A DNA stretch of 64,000 bases, taken from contig JAKQKB010000091.1 in the NCBI GenBank assembly GCA_029560875.1, positions 1 to 64,000 of the forward strand. The letters run 5' to 3'. Position numbers and translations under genes: made by a program. A model generated the notes under the pieces. It did not search any database and was not told the DNA's origin. It saw only the letters and a program-made list of their open reading frames with translations. Source of the DNA: Bacteroidota bacterium (lineage in GTDB: Bacteria; Bacteroidota; Bacteroidia; Bacteroidales; Tenuifilaceae). Shown here in pieces: positions 17,397 through 26,869 of the stretch; the stretch's first letter is position 1, and every line of letters begins with the position of its first letter.

Positions 17397-18500
17397 TTAA
17401 ATCTTCTCAGTTAATTTTTGAACAACTCTAAAGTTATTGAAAAATTCCTTTGCAAAAACCCTTATAACCGTATAGCAAGGAATTGCCAACAACATTCCAA
17501 GAATTCCAGCAACACTTCCGGCAATAAGCAATACTATAAATATCTCTAGCGGATGCGCTTTAACGCTGTTACCATAAATTAGTGGCTGGAACACAACATT
17601 ATCAATCAATTGAGTTGTAAGAAACACTACCAACATCCATATTGTAAGCGGAAGCAGTTGAGCTGTTAGTGCCACGTCCAAATTCGTTGCAAGGCCAATA
17701 AGAGTCCCTATAATAGTTCCAACCAATGGCCCAACATAGGGCACCACATTCAGAATTCCAGCAATAAGACCAACAACAATTGCGGTTTCGAACTTTATTC
17801 CAATAAGAGTTAATCCTATCGTATCGAGGGTCATTATTGCGGTACTCTCAATAAGAATCCCAACAAAATATCGTCTCAGTAAAACATTGATACTCGATAA
17901 AGCTCTGCTAAGCTGCCCCTCGTACTTCTCTGGAAATAATATTATTATGCCTTTATAAAACAGCGTATCGTCCTTTAAAAAGAAGAAAGTAATAAATGAG
18001 ACAGAAAATAACGCAACAAAAAGATTCATAATTAAATTGGCCGTAGAGCTAAAGAAACTTGCCACCATTGAAACACTAAAAACATTGGTAATTTTATTAG
18101 TTACAAATTCCTTCAAAGAGAAATCCTTAGCGCTTGAGGGAAGATACTGGTGAATAAATGTCTGCAACTCATCCAGTGGTTGAGAAAAACTATCTACCAT
18201 GGCTTGAACATCAACAGAGCCCAACTCATTAAACTGATTCACAACCAAAGGAATCATCACCCTAAAAAAAACTATGAAAAGGAGCCAGATTCCGACCAAG
18301 GCAACTGTTGCACCTACGAATCGGGGTGGGCTCCAACCCTTAATTTTAATTCGGCTAATTCCATCGACAATTGGCTTGCCCATTAGGCTAAAAACTGCGG
18401 ATATTAAGATGTAAGCAACTATTGAAGAGAAATACCAAAGCAAAAAGCCCACAACGGCCACAATTGCTCCAATTATTATATACCTTACTAATTGGTTCAT
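17397..18500 (-). CDS. AI-2E family transporter (PerM/YdiK type)
   Basis: A 367-residue inner-membrane protein with about eight hydrophobic segments and a soluble loop at about 95-150, the layout of the AI-2E exporter superfamily (PF01594). Conserved features are the GPLVGTIIGTLIGLATN helix and the VFQPLIYGNSVKAHPLEIF segment. Characterised relatives export autoinducer-2 or act as Na+(Li+)/H+ antiporters, so transport substrate is open. It appears monocistronic, with a TAGGTTTG box 18 bases upstream of the ATG. Confidence 0.9.
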   Translation of the reverse strand: MNQLVRYIIIGAIVAVVGFLLWYFSSIVAYILISAVFSLMGKPIVDGISRIKIKGWSPPRFVGATVALVGIWLLFIVFFRVMIPLVVNQFNELGSVDVQAMVDSFSQPLDELQTFIHQYLPSSAKDFSLKEFVTNKITNVFSVSMVASFFSSTANLIMNLFVALFSVSFITFFFLKDDTLFYKGIIILFPEKYEGQLSRALSSINVLLRRYFVGILIESTAIMTLDTIGLTLIGIKFETAIVVGLIAGILNVVPYVGPLVGTIIGTLIGLATNLDVALTAQLLPLTIWMLVVFLTTQLIDNVVFQPLIYGNSVKAHPLEIFIVLLIAGSVAGILGMLLAIPCYTVIRVFAKEFFNNFRVVQKLTEKI

Positions 18501-18517
18501 ACCAATGAAAATTTTAT

Positions 18518-18525
18518 CAAACCTA
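18518..18525 (-). promoter_or_regulatory. -7 box TAGGTTTG of the AI-2E family gene
   Basis: Exact TAnnTTTG match on the minus strand, 18 bases upstream of the start codon at 18500. No clear -33 element was seen. Confidence 0.5.
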
Positions 18526-18630
18526 GTGCAATTAATGGAATTATCAAAGAGTATAACTGCAGAAAAATTTGTGACACCTTAGTAACTCAATCTACCCAGT
18601 CATCAACTTTTTATTTTCCAATTAAACCTT

Positions 18631-18638
18631 TAGGTTTG
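18631..18638 (+). promoter_or_regulatory. -7 box TAGGTTTG of the EamA gene
   Basis: Exact TAnnTTTG match about 35 bases upstream of ATG 18673. It overlaps a short dyad AAACCT-TT-AGGTTT (18624-18637), which could be an operator or chance. Confidence 0.5.
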
Positions 18639-18672
18639 CATTCGCTCAAACCAATGTTTAAAAATTAAACGG

Positions 18673-19596
18673 ATGAACTTTATTAGCAACTATCCTGGAG
18701 AATTGGCTGCACTGCTCACAGCCGTATTTTGGACTATTACAGCATTAGCATTTGAGTCAGCCAGCCGTAAAGTAGGTTCGCTTTCTGTTAATCTTATAAG
18801 GCTTTTTGCCGCATTTATTTTCTTAAGTCTTTACGCTTGGGCGGTACGTGGTGTTCCATTTCCCACCGATGCGGGAACACATCAGTGGATTTGGCTCTCA
18901 ATTTCAGGATTGGTGGGATTTGTGCTTGGCGATTTATTCCTTTTCCAATCGTACGTAGTGCTTAACGCACGTATATCGATGTTAATTATGTCGTTAGCAC
19001 CTCCAATGGCTGCTGCTATTGGCTGGTTTACCATGGGGGAAACACTAACTGGAAAACAGGGGATTGGTATGGTATTGATATTTATTGGAATTGCCCTTGT
19101 AATTCTAAAGCGCGAAATACCTGATGAGAATGGAAACGGAAATGGCCGTAAAATAAAACTAAACTACCCAATTGGAGGTTTACTTTTGGCTTTTGGCGGG
19201 GCATTAGGACAAGCGGGAGGTTTGGTGCTAAGCAAATTTGGTATGCAAACATACGACGTTGTTGCATCGGTTCAAATTAGAGTTATTACAGGTGTAGTTG
19301 GATTTGCGCTAATCTTTCTATTCCTAAACAAATGGAACATGCTATTTTCGGCCTTAAAAAATGGCAAAGCCATGAAACGACTATCCGTCGGAGCATTCTT
19401 TGGACCATTCTTGGGGGTATCGTTCTCGCTATTAGCAGTTCGTTATACAACCACGGGAGTAGCATCGGCACTTATGTCCATTGTGCCAGTTCTTATAATT
19501 GCCCCATCGGTACTGATATTTAAAGAGAAGGTAAACTTTAAAGAGATGATTGGTGCTGTGATTACAGTGATTGGGGTTATAACCTTCTTCCTTTAA
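18673..19596 (+). CDS. EamA/DMT-family transporter
   Basis: A 307-residue drug/metabolite transporter superfamily protein with ten predicted membrane helices arranged as two EamA repeats (about 5-145 and 165-307). The repeat ends share the signature helices MSLAPPMAAAIGWFTMGE and MSIVPVLIIAPSVLIFKEKV. Such transporters usually export amino acids, nucleosides or metabolites; the substrate is not evident. The TAA stop overlaps the stop codon of the convergent hybrid kinase by two bases. Confidence 0.9.
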   Translation: MNFISNYPGELAALLTAVFWTITALAFESASRKVGSLSVNLIRLFAAFIFLSLYAWAVRGVPFPTDAGTHQWIWLSISGLVGFVLGDLFLFQSYVVLNARISMLIMSLAPPMAAAIGWFTMGETLTGKQGIGMVLIFIGIALVILKREIPDENGNGNGRKIKLNYPIGGLLLAFGGALGQAGGLVLSKFGMQTYDVVASVQIRVITGVVGFALIFLFLNKWNMLFSALKNGKAMKRLSVGAFFGPFLGVSFSLLAVRYTTTGVASALMSIVPVLIIAPSVLIFKEKVNFKEMIGAVITVIGVITFFL

Positions 19597-21872
19597 TTCA
19601 CCAATCGTTCAATGCTTCGCATAAGATAATCGAGGTCATAAGGCTTCGAAACGTAGTCGTCGCATCCCATCTGAATTGCCTTCTCCTTCTCGTTGCTCAT
19701 GGCATTGGCTGTTTGGGCAATTATAGGAAGATTTGGCCGAATCTGTTTAATAATTCGTGTAGCCTCGTAACCATCCATGCCAGGTAATTGAATATCCATT
19801 AAAATAAGGTTAATACTAGTATTTCCTTTACATATTTCAATGGCTTCCTCTGCATTTCCAGTTAAAATCAACTTAGCCTTTGTATGCTTTAGAGTTTCCT
19901 CTAAAAGTCTTGTCGAAATAAAATTATCCTCAACAATTAGTATTGTTTTGTTCTGCAACTGTGAAATTCTAAGTTCAGAATTTCCCGAATTAACTTTGCC
20001 CCTGCTCTGTGGCTGGTTATAAGGAATCCTAAACCAGAATGTAGAACCTTTACCTACCTCAGAATTCACTCCAATTTCACCGCCTAATCCAGTAATTATA
20101 CCCTTACAAATTGAAAGGCCAAGGCCAGAACCACCATATTTTCTGGTTAGAACATTCTCAACCTGCCTAAACCTATCAAAAATCACATCAATATCTTGTG
20201 TTTCAATCCCTACCCCAGTATCCTGAACCTGAACATCCACCCAATCGTCATTATGTTCGTACTTTAAAGTAATTGAGCCCTTTTCAGTAAACTTTAAAGC
20301 ATTATTCAAAAGATTCATAACAACCTGCTGAATCCTATCTGGATCCGATATCAAAAACAATTGAGAATCGCCCGAAGTGAAAGTAAAATTTAACTCCAAA
20401 TCGTTCTTTTCCAGCCTTATTCGCTCCACCTCGGCATTATTGTAGCAGTTTTTAAGAATATCAACCAAGTTAAATTCTCGAAGATTAAAATTCAACTGAT
20501 TAACCTCAATCTTGGAAATATCTATAATATCATTTATTAAATTCAGTAGTTTCTGCGAGTTGTCAATAATGATATTCAAAAAGTTTTCAAATTCTTGCTT
20601 TGGTTGTTCCTTACGCAATAAAATTAACTTTGAAAAGCCCATAATAGCATTCATTGGGGTACGAATCTCATGACTCATATTGGCAAGAAAAGCACTTTTA
20701 AGACTATTAGCCTCCTCTGCCTTTCGCAGACTCTCTGCTATTTGTTGATTTTTCTCCTTTAACTCCTGATTGAATGATTTATGAATCTCTATTAACTTGT
20801 TCCTGCTTTTATTGATGACTAATAGCAGGTAGATAATAACAACCAAAATGACAAATATTGTAAGAATGAAAATTATTTCGGCTTTATTCTTTTTCAAATA
20901 AAGGAAAGGATTATTAAGGACCACTGCCCCACGAGGAACTTGCGACAGTCCAATATTATGTTTCTTCATATAGGTATAATCAAAAACATATTTGGAATTC
21001 CCAAATTTAGTTCCCAATTCACTTATTGGCACACCATTGAACAACCGAACAACCATCTCGCCGGCCTGCATTCCGTGCTCACGCCCCGATATAATATTAC
21101 CGCCAATAATTCCATGCTCAAGGTAGAAACCCCAAGTACCATAAATTGGGACTTTTGAATGAATTGAAACCGAATCGAGTACGTCCTCATAAGTTAAATA
21201 AACTCCATCCTTGTCCTGATTATAAAGGAGAAACAGTATTACAGAATTGCCATCTATTTGCCCAATTTTGGCAATTAATTCGTGTATAGTTAGGTTGGTC
21301 AAGACATTTATGTTAAAACTGTATTTTCTTCGCGATACTATTTCATTAATGGTTTTCTCAAAAATTACGCCCGTTGTTGTTTGGTCAACAACACAGTATA
21401 GGGTCTTTAATTGAGGATGCAAGCTTGCAATCAAGTCGATGTTTTTTGTTACATCAACCTCCTCTATTATACCCGCAAAATTCTCCGGAAATGAATAAAT
21501 ATTATTTACTCCGCAAAAAATAACAGGAACATCGATAAATGAATTCTCCTTAAGCTGCTTTACATAGTTAAACGCATCATTATCGGTAACTAAAATAAGG
21601 TCGATACCCTGAGGAACATACTTGGCAACTATAAACTCTGTAAACTTACCAATATAATTAGTATTACGAATTCTTTTAAAATCCAGGTTTTCAATATAAA
21701 TCTCTGCTTTTACATCGCCTGCTTTCAGAGTTTTATTAAAACCATAGTATAAACTATCGGTCCAACTTAAGTTAGTGTGGTAGGAATTAATGAGTAAAAT
21801 TCGCTTTTTATCAGCCGCATTAGCGCTTAGTACAAAAAACAGTAAAACAAAAAGTGGCAGAATGCGTTTCAT
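19593..21872 (-). CDS. Hybrid sensor histidine kinase with ABC-type periplasmic sensor domain
   Basis: A 759-residue membrane sensor. Order: signal peptide (1-19), periplasmic substrate-binding-like domain of the PF04392 ABC type (about 22-315, with ILLINSYHTNLSW and PVIFCGVNN), membrane helix (333-354), coiled coil, HisKA with the phospho-accepting His401 in MSHEIRTPMNAI, HATPase with NLLNNALKF, DTGVGIE and GGSGLGLSI, then a receiver with Asp693 in LMDIQLPGMDG and Lys743. No separate response-regulator gene is adjacent, so output probably goes through phosphotransfer elsewhere. The sensor domain suggests direct recognition of a small periplasmic ligand. Confidence 0.92.
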   Translation of the reverse strand: MKRILPLFVLLFFVLSANAADKKRILLINSYHTNLSWTDSLYYGFNKTLKAGDVKAEIYIENLDFKRIRNTNYIGKFTEFIVAKYVPQGIDLILVTDNDAFNYVKQLKENSFIDVPVIFCGVNNIYSFPENFAGIIEEVDVTKNIDLIASLHPQLKTLYCVVDQTTTGVIFEKTINEIVSRRKYSFNINVLTNLTIHELIAKIGQIDGNSVILFLLYNQDKDGVYLTYEDVLDSVSIHSKVPIYGTWGFYLEHGIIGGNIISGREHGMQAGEMVVRLFNGVPISELGTKFGNSKYVFDYTYMKKHNIGLSQVPRGAVVLNNPFLYLKKNKAEIIFILTIFVILVVIIYLLLVINKSRNKLIEIHKSFNQELKEKNQQIAESLRKAEEANSLKSAFLANMSHEIRTPMNAIMGFSKLILLRKEQPKQEFENFLNIIIDNSQKLLNLINDIIDISKIEVNQLNFNLREFNLVDILKNCYNNAEVERIRLEKNDLELNFTFTSGDSQLFLISDPDRIQQVVMNLLNNALKFTEKGSITLKYEHNDDWVDVQVQDTGVGIETQDIDVIFDRFRQVENVLTRKYGGSGLGLSICKGIITGLGGEIGVNSEVGKGSTFWFRIPYNQPQSRGKVNSGNSELRISQLQNKTILIVEDNFISTRLLEETLKHTKAKLILTGNAEEAIEICKGNTSINLILMDIQLPGMDGYEATRIIKQIRPNLPIIAQTANAMSNEKEKAIQMGCDDYVSKPYDLDYLMRSIERLVN

Positions 21873-21966
21873 AAATTACCAGGAAAGTTTCTATACCAAG
21901 TTATAAAAAAATAAATCATTGCCATTATTTTAAAGAAGTTTTCAGGTCGATTTTTCTATAAAAACA

Positions 21967-21974
21967 TAAATTTG
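21967..21974 (+). promoter_or_regulatory. -7 box TAAATTTG of the 22.0-kb lipoprotein gene
   Basis: Exact TAnnTTTG match 27 bases upstream of ATG 22001. A -33 element was not convincing. Confidence 0.5.
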
Positions 21975-22000
21975 TATAAATCACTTAACAAATACACATC

Positions 22001-22519
22001 ATGAACAATATAAAAATTGTCCTGTCAACACTTACTCTTATTTCGCTTGTCATAGTAGGTTGCAAAAGCACAAAGAATGTAACAAAAGATATTAAGCCAA
22101 TTATATCTGAGAAATTCCTTACCTCTCCTTTTAACCACGATGAGAGTATAGCATCGTTCAATAAAGCCTTACCTGACGGAACCAAAATCCGAAAACTTGC
22201 CAGAAAGAATGTACACTACCCATCAAAAACCGACACCATTTACCAGTTTATATATAAGCAAAGTGAGATTTTTGTGTATAAATCGAACTTTAACAAGGAG
22301 ATACTAATGGCCGGGTCTATTGCCGATTCACAAATAAAACTCATCAATGGCATTACTACGGGCATGAGTAGAGAACAACTCTTCAATGCAATTGAAGGCA
22401 TTAAAAAAACTGAGGCCGATACTGTAAAGTTATCGACCCAGGGTAAAGATAGAACCTTCACTTTTATCTTTAAAAAAGGAAAGTTGAAGAAGATAAAATT
22501 TGAATCGTATTACGATTAA
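22001..22519 (+). CDS. Predicted lipoprotein of unknown function
   Basis: A 172-residue protein with a lipoprotein signal: hydrophobic stretch then VIVGC, with Cys21 as the lipidated residue. The rest is alpha/beta with a TDTIYQFIYKQSEIFVYKS strand pair, an INGITTGMSREQLFNAI segment and a basic C-terminus KKGKLKKIKFESYYD. The TGMSREQL turn-helix resembles the small BamE/SmpA-like fold, but similarity is too short to assign a family. It stands alone between the hybrid kinase and psd, and its stop is one base from the convergent psd stop. Confidence 0.75.
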   Translation: MNNIKIVLSTLTLISLVIVGCKSTKNVTKDIKPIISEKFLTSPFNHDESIASFNKALPDGTKIRKLARKNVHYPSKTDTIYQFIYKQSEIFVYKSNFNKEILMAGSIADSQIKLINGITTGMSREQLFNAIEGIKKTEADTVKLSTQGKDRTFTFIFKKGKLKKIKFESYYD

Positions 22520-22520
22520 A

Positions 22521-23180
22521 CTATGCTTTTTGAGGAATAGTAGCAATTATGGTGCTATTTCCAGTGGTTTTCTGTCCAATTTTAACCTCAACCTTTGAAT
22601 CCAAAGGTAAGAAGATGTCAACCCTTGAGCCAAACCTAATGAAACCCATTTCGGAGCATTGCTCTACACTATTACCTTCTTTTGCATAGCATATAATTCT
22701 ACGGGCAACAGCACCTGCAATCTGGCGCAGTAGGATTGATACCCCATCGTTACGTTCAACAACAACGGTGGTTCTCTCGTTGTGGGTTGATGATTTTGGA
22801 TGCCAAGCCACCAAATATTCGCCTGGGTGATACTTGTAGTACTTAATTATCCCTTTAATGGGAAACCAGTTAATATGTACATTCCAAACCGACATAAATA
22901 CGGACACTTGAATACACTTGGTTTTAAGGAATTCGTCTTCGTAAACCTCCTCAATTGTTACAACCTTACCATCAGCAGGTGCAAGAACCACATTGGAATC
23001 CTGACGGAAAGTCCTATTGGGTACTCTAAAAAAACGAAGCAGGAAAATCATCAACAAAACTGACGCAGATAATACAATGTAAAATGCAATATGACTGAAT
23101 AAAAATGTTAACACATTAAGTGCTAAAAGTGCAAAAAAACTCACCAACAAAATGGCATAACCTTCCTTATGAACTCTCAT
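22521..23180 (-). CDS. psd: Phosphatidylserine decarboxylase (short form)
   Basis: Makes phosphatidylethanolamine from phosphatidylserine. The 219-residue protein has one or two N-terminal membrane segments (about 8-50), then VLAPADGKVV (65-74), VFMSVWNVHINWFP (94-107) and the self-cleavage site IRFGSRVD, where Ser185 becomes the pyruvoyl cofactor. The FGS site and short length place it in the archaeal-type/short Psd group common in Bacteroidetes, rather than the LGST E. coli form. It is the last gene of the rsfS-ftsH-DUF2007-cdsA-psd series and lies 21 bases from cdsA, so lipid precursor and lipid synthesis are encoded together. Confidence 0.93.
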   Translation of the reverse strand: MRVHKEGYAILLVSFFALLALNVLTFLFSHIAFYIVLSASVLLMIFLLRFFRVPNRTFRQDSNVVLAPADGKVVTIEEVYEDEFLKTKCIQVSVFMSVWNVHINWFPIKGIIKYYKYHPGEYLVAWHPKSSTHNERTTVVVERNDGVSILLRQIAGAVARRIICYAKEGNSVEQCSEMGFIRFGSRVDIFLPLDSKVEVKIGQKTTGNSTIIATIPQKA

Positions 23181-23201
23181 TTACTGTAAAGTTGTTAATT
23201 G

Positions 23202-24029
23202 TTATATAATCATCATAACCTCCAAGTAGGCATAAACTACTGGAATAACCATTATTAATGCATCGAATCTGTCCAACAAACCACCATGACCAGGCAGGAA
23301 TTTACCCGAGTCCTTTACGCCAATGCTACGCTTAAACATTGACTCAACCAAATCGCCAAATACACCCATTAATGAGCAAATTAGACCAATTACAAGCCAA
23401 TGCTTATAATTTATCTCCGTAAAGAACCCTGAAATAAACCAAGCCACTAAAGCAGTTACAACTATTCCGCCAACAAAGCCCTCCCAACTCTTCTTGGGCG
23501 ATATTCGAGGAAACATCTTATGCTTACCCATACTTACACCAAAAAGATATGCGCCTGTATCGTTGCTCCACACAAGGAATAGTATACCTAGCAGAATTTT
23601 AGGCTCGTAGGTCATTTTAAACGATGAGCCATTTATAACAATAAAGTTTAATAATGCAAAAGGTAATGCTATATAAATTAGCCCAAGTAAGGTATAGGCT
23701 ATATTGTGAATTGGCTTATGCTGTGCCCTGTACAATTCCACTATAAAAACACCTACAATTAATGGAATGAAACCAAATAAAGTAATCCGTTCTATTTCGC
23801 CCGAAGAGTAAAGGTACGACCAAACGAAAAGAGCCACTCCAAGAAAAATTCCCAGTAAAGCCTGCGGACGGATTTTTGCTTTGAGCCCTAGTATATAGAA
23901 CTCGTACAAACTTGCAATCATCAATCCAAGAAAAACAATAAAGAAGGTGATGTGGCTAATTAGAATAGCCCCAACAACAGTTACTACAAACAGGACTCCA
24001 CTTATGGTCCTTTTAAGAAATTCGCTCAA
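23202..24029 (-). CDS. cdsA: Phosphatidate cytidylyltransferase
   Basis: Makes CDP-diacylglycerol from phosphatidate and CTP at the inner membrane. The 275-residue protein has about eight membrane segments; the catalytic region is FGVSMGKHKMFPRISPKKSW followed by EG, and the C-terminal CDS signature spans SIGVKDSGKFLPGHGGLLDR, with the metal-binding aspartates. It overlaps the DUF2007 gene by four bases (ATGA) and is followed by psd. The rsfS-ftsH-cdsA grouping recurs in Bacteroidetes. Confidence 0.95.
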   Translation of the reverse strand: MSEFLKRTISGVLFVVTVVGAILISHITFFIVFLGLMIASLYEFYILGLKAKIRPQALLGIFLGVALFVWSYLYSSGEIERITLFGFIPLIVGVFIVELYRAQHKPIHNIAYTLLGLIYIALPFALLNFIVINGSSFKMTYEPKILLGILFLVWSNDTGAYLFGVSMGKHKMFPRISPKKSWEGFVGGIVVTALVAWFISGFFTEINYKHWLVIGLICSLMGVFGDLVESMFKRSIGVKDSGKFLPGHGGLLDRFDALIMVIPVVYAYLEVMMII

Positions 24030-24229
24030 TTATCGATATTTTTAGTGAGTTCTTTTGCTTTTTCCAAATTGCAAATATCTACATAAACTTCGGCCTCGCC
24101 AAATAGATAGCTAGAATCTTGCTTATTTATGATAACTGCGGCAATTCCGTTATCCTCCAAAACCTGCTTAGCAATTTCGGCTTGCCAAGATTTACTTGTT
24201 GAGTAAGCAACTGTCCAATTATCGTCCAT
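24026..24229 (-). CDS. Small DUF2007 domain protein
   Basis: A 67-residue protein matching the putative signal-transducing DUF2007 family: WTVAYSTSKSWQAEIAKQVL, then GIAAVIINKQDSSYLFGEAEVYV and an ELTKNI end. The fold is a small ferredoxin-like domain related to PII-type proteins; no activity is known. Its end overlaps the cdsA start by four bases and it begins 14 bases after ftsH, so it is translated as part of the membrane operon. Confidence 0.85.
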   Translation of the reverse strand: MDDNWTVAYSTSKSWQAEIAKQVLEDNGIAAVIINKQDSSYLFGEAEVYVDICNLEKAKELTKNIDN

Positions 24230-24243
24230 AACTTTAGGTTGAT

Positions 24244-26247
24244 TTAGTTTTCGTTTTTATGCGACTCCTCATCCAACTCCTTGGCCAACTCCTGCTCGCG
24301 ACTTAAAGTTTTTCGAGGGCCAAAGATTTGCTCCAAATCCTCACTAAATATAACCTCGCGTTCAAGTAATAAATCGGCTAATTTGGTGTGTCCTTCAAGG
24401 TTCTCAACAAGAATACGCTTTGCATTCTCATAAGCCCTATCAATCAAACCCTTAACCTCAACATCAATTTGCTCGGCAGTTTTCTCACTATAGGGCTTGC
24501 TAAAAGCATACTCATTCTGTCCCGACGAGTCGTAATAACTTATATTGCCAACGGTTTTACCCATACCAAAGTATGCAATCATGGCGTAGGCTTGCTTGGT
24601 AACTCGCTCAAGGTCGTTAAGCGCTCCTGTAGAAATTTTAGCAAAGGCAACCTCCTCAGCAGCACGACCACCAAGAGTGGCACACATCTCATCGAAAAGT
24701 TGCTCAGTGGTTGTTATTTGGCGTTCCTCTGGTAAGTACCAAGCTGCACCCAACGAGCGTCCACGAGGAATAATTGAAACTTTAAGTAATGGATTAGCAT
24801 GCTCAAGCAACCAACTAACTGTAGCATGACCAGCCTCGTGGTATGCAATTGTTTTCTTTTCTTCTTTTGATATTATTTTGTTCTTCTTCTCTAAACCACC
24901 AATAATTCTATCAATAGCATCGAGGAAATCCTGTTTCTCAACCGACTGTTTATTCTTACGGGCAGCAATTAGAGCAGCCTCGTTACAAACGTTAGCTATG
25001 TCGGCACCAGAAAATCCTGGAGTTTGCTTAGCAAGAAAAGTTATATCGAAACTTGCCTCAAGTTTAATTGGGCGAAGGTGTACCTTAAAAATCTCAAGTC
25101 GTTCCTTATAGTCAGGTAATTCCACATGAATTTGACGGTCGAACCTACCTGCACGAAGCAATGCTCTATCTAGGATATCTGCACGGTTAGTTGCAGCCAA
25201 TATAATAACTCCCTGATTAGAACCGAAGCCATCCATTTCGGTAAGCAACTGGTTCAAAGTATTTTCGCGCTCATCATTTCCTGAGAAGTTCGCATTCTTA
25301 CCACGAGCACGCCCAATAGCATCAATCTCGTCAATGAAAACAATACAAGGAGCCTTTTCCTTGGCTTGGCGGAATAAATCGCGCACACGCGATGCCCCAA
25401 CACCCACAAACATCTCCACAAAATCGGAACCCGACATGCTAAAGAATGGTACGTTTGCCTCGCCAGCAACCGCTTTTGCAAGTAATGTTTTACCAGTACC
25501 TGGAGGGCCAACAAGCAGAGCACCTTTTGGTATTTTTCCGCCTAAATCAGTAAATTTCTTTGGGTTTTTGAGGAATTCAACAATTTCCATAACCTCAACC
25601 TTTGCCTCCTCAAGACCTGCAACATCCTTAAAGTCAATCTTTGCATTCGATTCCTTATCGAAAAGCTGGGCTTTTGACTTACCAACGCTAAAGATGTTAC
25701 CAGCACCACCAGGGCCTCCACCCTTGCTCATTCTACGGAAAATGAAGACATAAAGGCCTATCAATAATGCAAATGGAAGAACCCAAGTTAAGATTTCGGC
25801 GAAATAATTTGGGCGTTCAACATACTCGGGATAGATTTTTTCTTCTTCCTTGACTTCTGTTTGGGCTTCCTTGAGCTGATTATCAAAGGTTTCTATTGAA
25901 CCTATAGTAAATGTGAAATGTGGACCCGATTTAGGAACAGAGTTCATGCCTGTGCCTAATCTATCCTTATATTTTTCGAGTTTATCTTCTTTCAGATAAA
26001 CTTCAACTTTCCCTTGATTCCGGATTACCACTAATTTCTGAACCTCTTTATTGACAAGCATTTGGTTTTTAACCTCCTGCCATGAAGTTACCACAGCATT
26101 TTTCCCAGAGTAGAAAAACTGCAGGAATATGATACCTGCAATAATCAATATATAAACCCAGTAAACATTAAATTTTGGGGCTTTGGGCTTATTCTCACCA
26201 TCGCCAAAAAATGGGTCGTTATCTTTTTTCTTTTTACTATTATCCAT
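24244..26247 (-). CDS. ftsH: ATP-dependent zinc metalloprotease FtsH
   Basis: Membrane-anchored AAA+ protease that degrades misfolded membrane proteins and regulatory substrates. The 667-residue protein has membrane helices at about 30-47 and 151-170 with a periplasmic domain between, Walker A GPPGTGKT (247-254), Walker B FIDEID (304-309), the second region of homology [12 protein letters not shown], the zinc site HEAGH (470-474) and the third ligand region [13 protein letters not shown] 26247 is chosen over a TTG two codons upstream. The N-terminus is very charged (KKKK). It is flanked by rsfS (53 bases upstream) and DUF2007. Confidence 0.97.
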   Translation of the reverse strand: MDNSKKKKDNDPFFGDGENKPKAPKFNVYWVYILIIAGIIFLQFFYSGKNAVVTSWQEVKNQMLVNKEVQKLVVIRNQGKVEVYLKEDKLEKYKDRLGTGMNSVPKSGPHFTFTIGSIETFDNQLKEAQTEVKEEEKIYPEYVERPNYFAEILTWVLPFALLIGLYVFIFRRMSKGGGPGGAGNIFSVGKSKAQLFDKESNAKIDFKDVAGLEEAKVEVMEIVEFLKNPKKFTDLGGKIPKGALLVGPPGTGKTLLAKAVAGEANVPFFSMSGSDFVEMFVGVGASRVRDLFRQAKEKAPCIVFIDEIDAIGRARGKNANFSGNDERENTLNQLLTEMDGFGSNQGVIILAATNRADILDRALLRAGRFDRQIHVELPDYKERLEIFKVHLRPIKLEASFDITFLAKQTPGFSGADIANVCNEAALIAARKNKQSVEKQDFLDAIDRIIGGLEKKNKIISKEEKKTIAYHEAGHATVSWLLEHANPLLKVSIIPRGRSLGAAWYLPEERQITTTEQLFDEMCATLGGRAAEEVAFAKISTGALNDLERVTKQAYAMIAYFGMGKTVGNISYYDSSGQNEYAFSKPYSEKTAEQIDVEVKGLIDRAYENAKRILVENLEGHTKLADLLLEREVIFSEDLEQIFGPRKTLSREQELAKELDEESHKNEN

Positions 26248-26300
26248 ATTCAAAAAAACTTAATTCGAATAAATAACGTTGATTTTAAATAATTGTTCCA

Positions 26301-26708
26301 CTACTCTGAAAAATCGAACGAACTAAGTGGTTCCTGCTCACCATAAGGGGTAAACTTTCCATCAGCCCACAAGTCCTCAAGTTTATAGAACGCTCTCCAT
26401 TCGGTTTGAAAAATGTGAACCACAATATCAACATAATCCAATACAATCCATATTGAGTTCTCGTAACCTGCCGATTTGTAAACTTTTTCCTTAAGTTTTT
26501 CGGTTGCTCTAAACTCTACATTATCGGCTATAGCGTTAACTTGTGTGGTTGAGTCGGCATTGCAAACTACAAAGTATTTGCAAACAGCATTGGGTAGTGA
26601 GCCTATCTCTAGTGAAACTAAGTTTTTCCCCTTCTTTTCCTGAATTGCATCAACAATACAAGCAAGCAATTCATCGGAATTATTTGTTTTCTTCTTTTTT
26701 ACTGCCAT
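26301..26708 (-). CDS. rsfS: Ribosomal silencing factor RsfS
   Basis: Binds ribosomal protein uL14 and blocks joining of the ribosomal subunits when nutrients are scarce. The 135-residue protein has the RsfS/Iojap core: DAIQEKKGKNLVSLEI, YFVVCNADSTTQVNAIADNV, and ENSIWIVLDYVDIVVHIF followed by FYKLEDLWADG. It opens the operon with ftsH, cdsA and psd; a -7 box lies 22 bases upstream. Confidence 0.95.
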   Translation of the reverse strand: MAVKKKKTNNSDELLACIVDAIQEKKGKNLVSLEIGSLPNAVCKYFVVCNADSTTQVNAIADNVEFRATEKLKEKVYKSAGYENSIWIVLDYVDIVVHIFQTEWRAFYKLEDLWADGKFTPYGEQEPLSSFDFSE

Positions 26709-26730
26709 TTATGTTTCTTAAAATAAGCCA

Positions 26731-26738
26731 CAAAGTTA
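26731..26738 (-). promoter_or_regulatory. -7 box TAACTTTG of the rsfS operon
   Basis: Exact TAnnTTTG match on the minus strand, 22 bases before the rsfS ATG at 26708; it would drive the rsfS-ftsH-DUF2007-cdsA-psd series. Confidence 0.55.
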
Positions 26739-26825
26739 ATCATTTTTAGACTTTTTGAAAACTGTGTTTTATCATTTGGAAAGGAATTAACATAGGGCTT
26801 AGCTAAAATTAGTTATTAGAAATAG

Positions 26826-26849
26826 AAAAGGGCTACAAAAGCAGCCCTT
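26826..26849 (-). terminator. Terminator after the DUF4412 gene
   Basis: Stem AAGGGCT (26828-26834) pairs with AGCCCTT (26843-26849) around an eight-base loop. On the minus strand it is followed by TTTTC; on the plus strand by A's, so it mainly serves the DUF4412 gene. Confidence 0.7.
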
Positions 26850-26869
26850 AAAAAAATTTATTGATTTCT

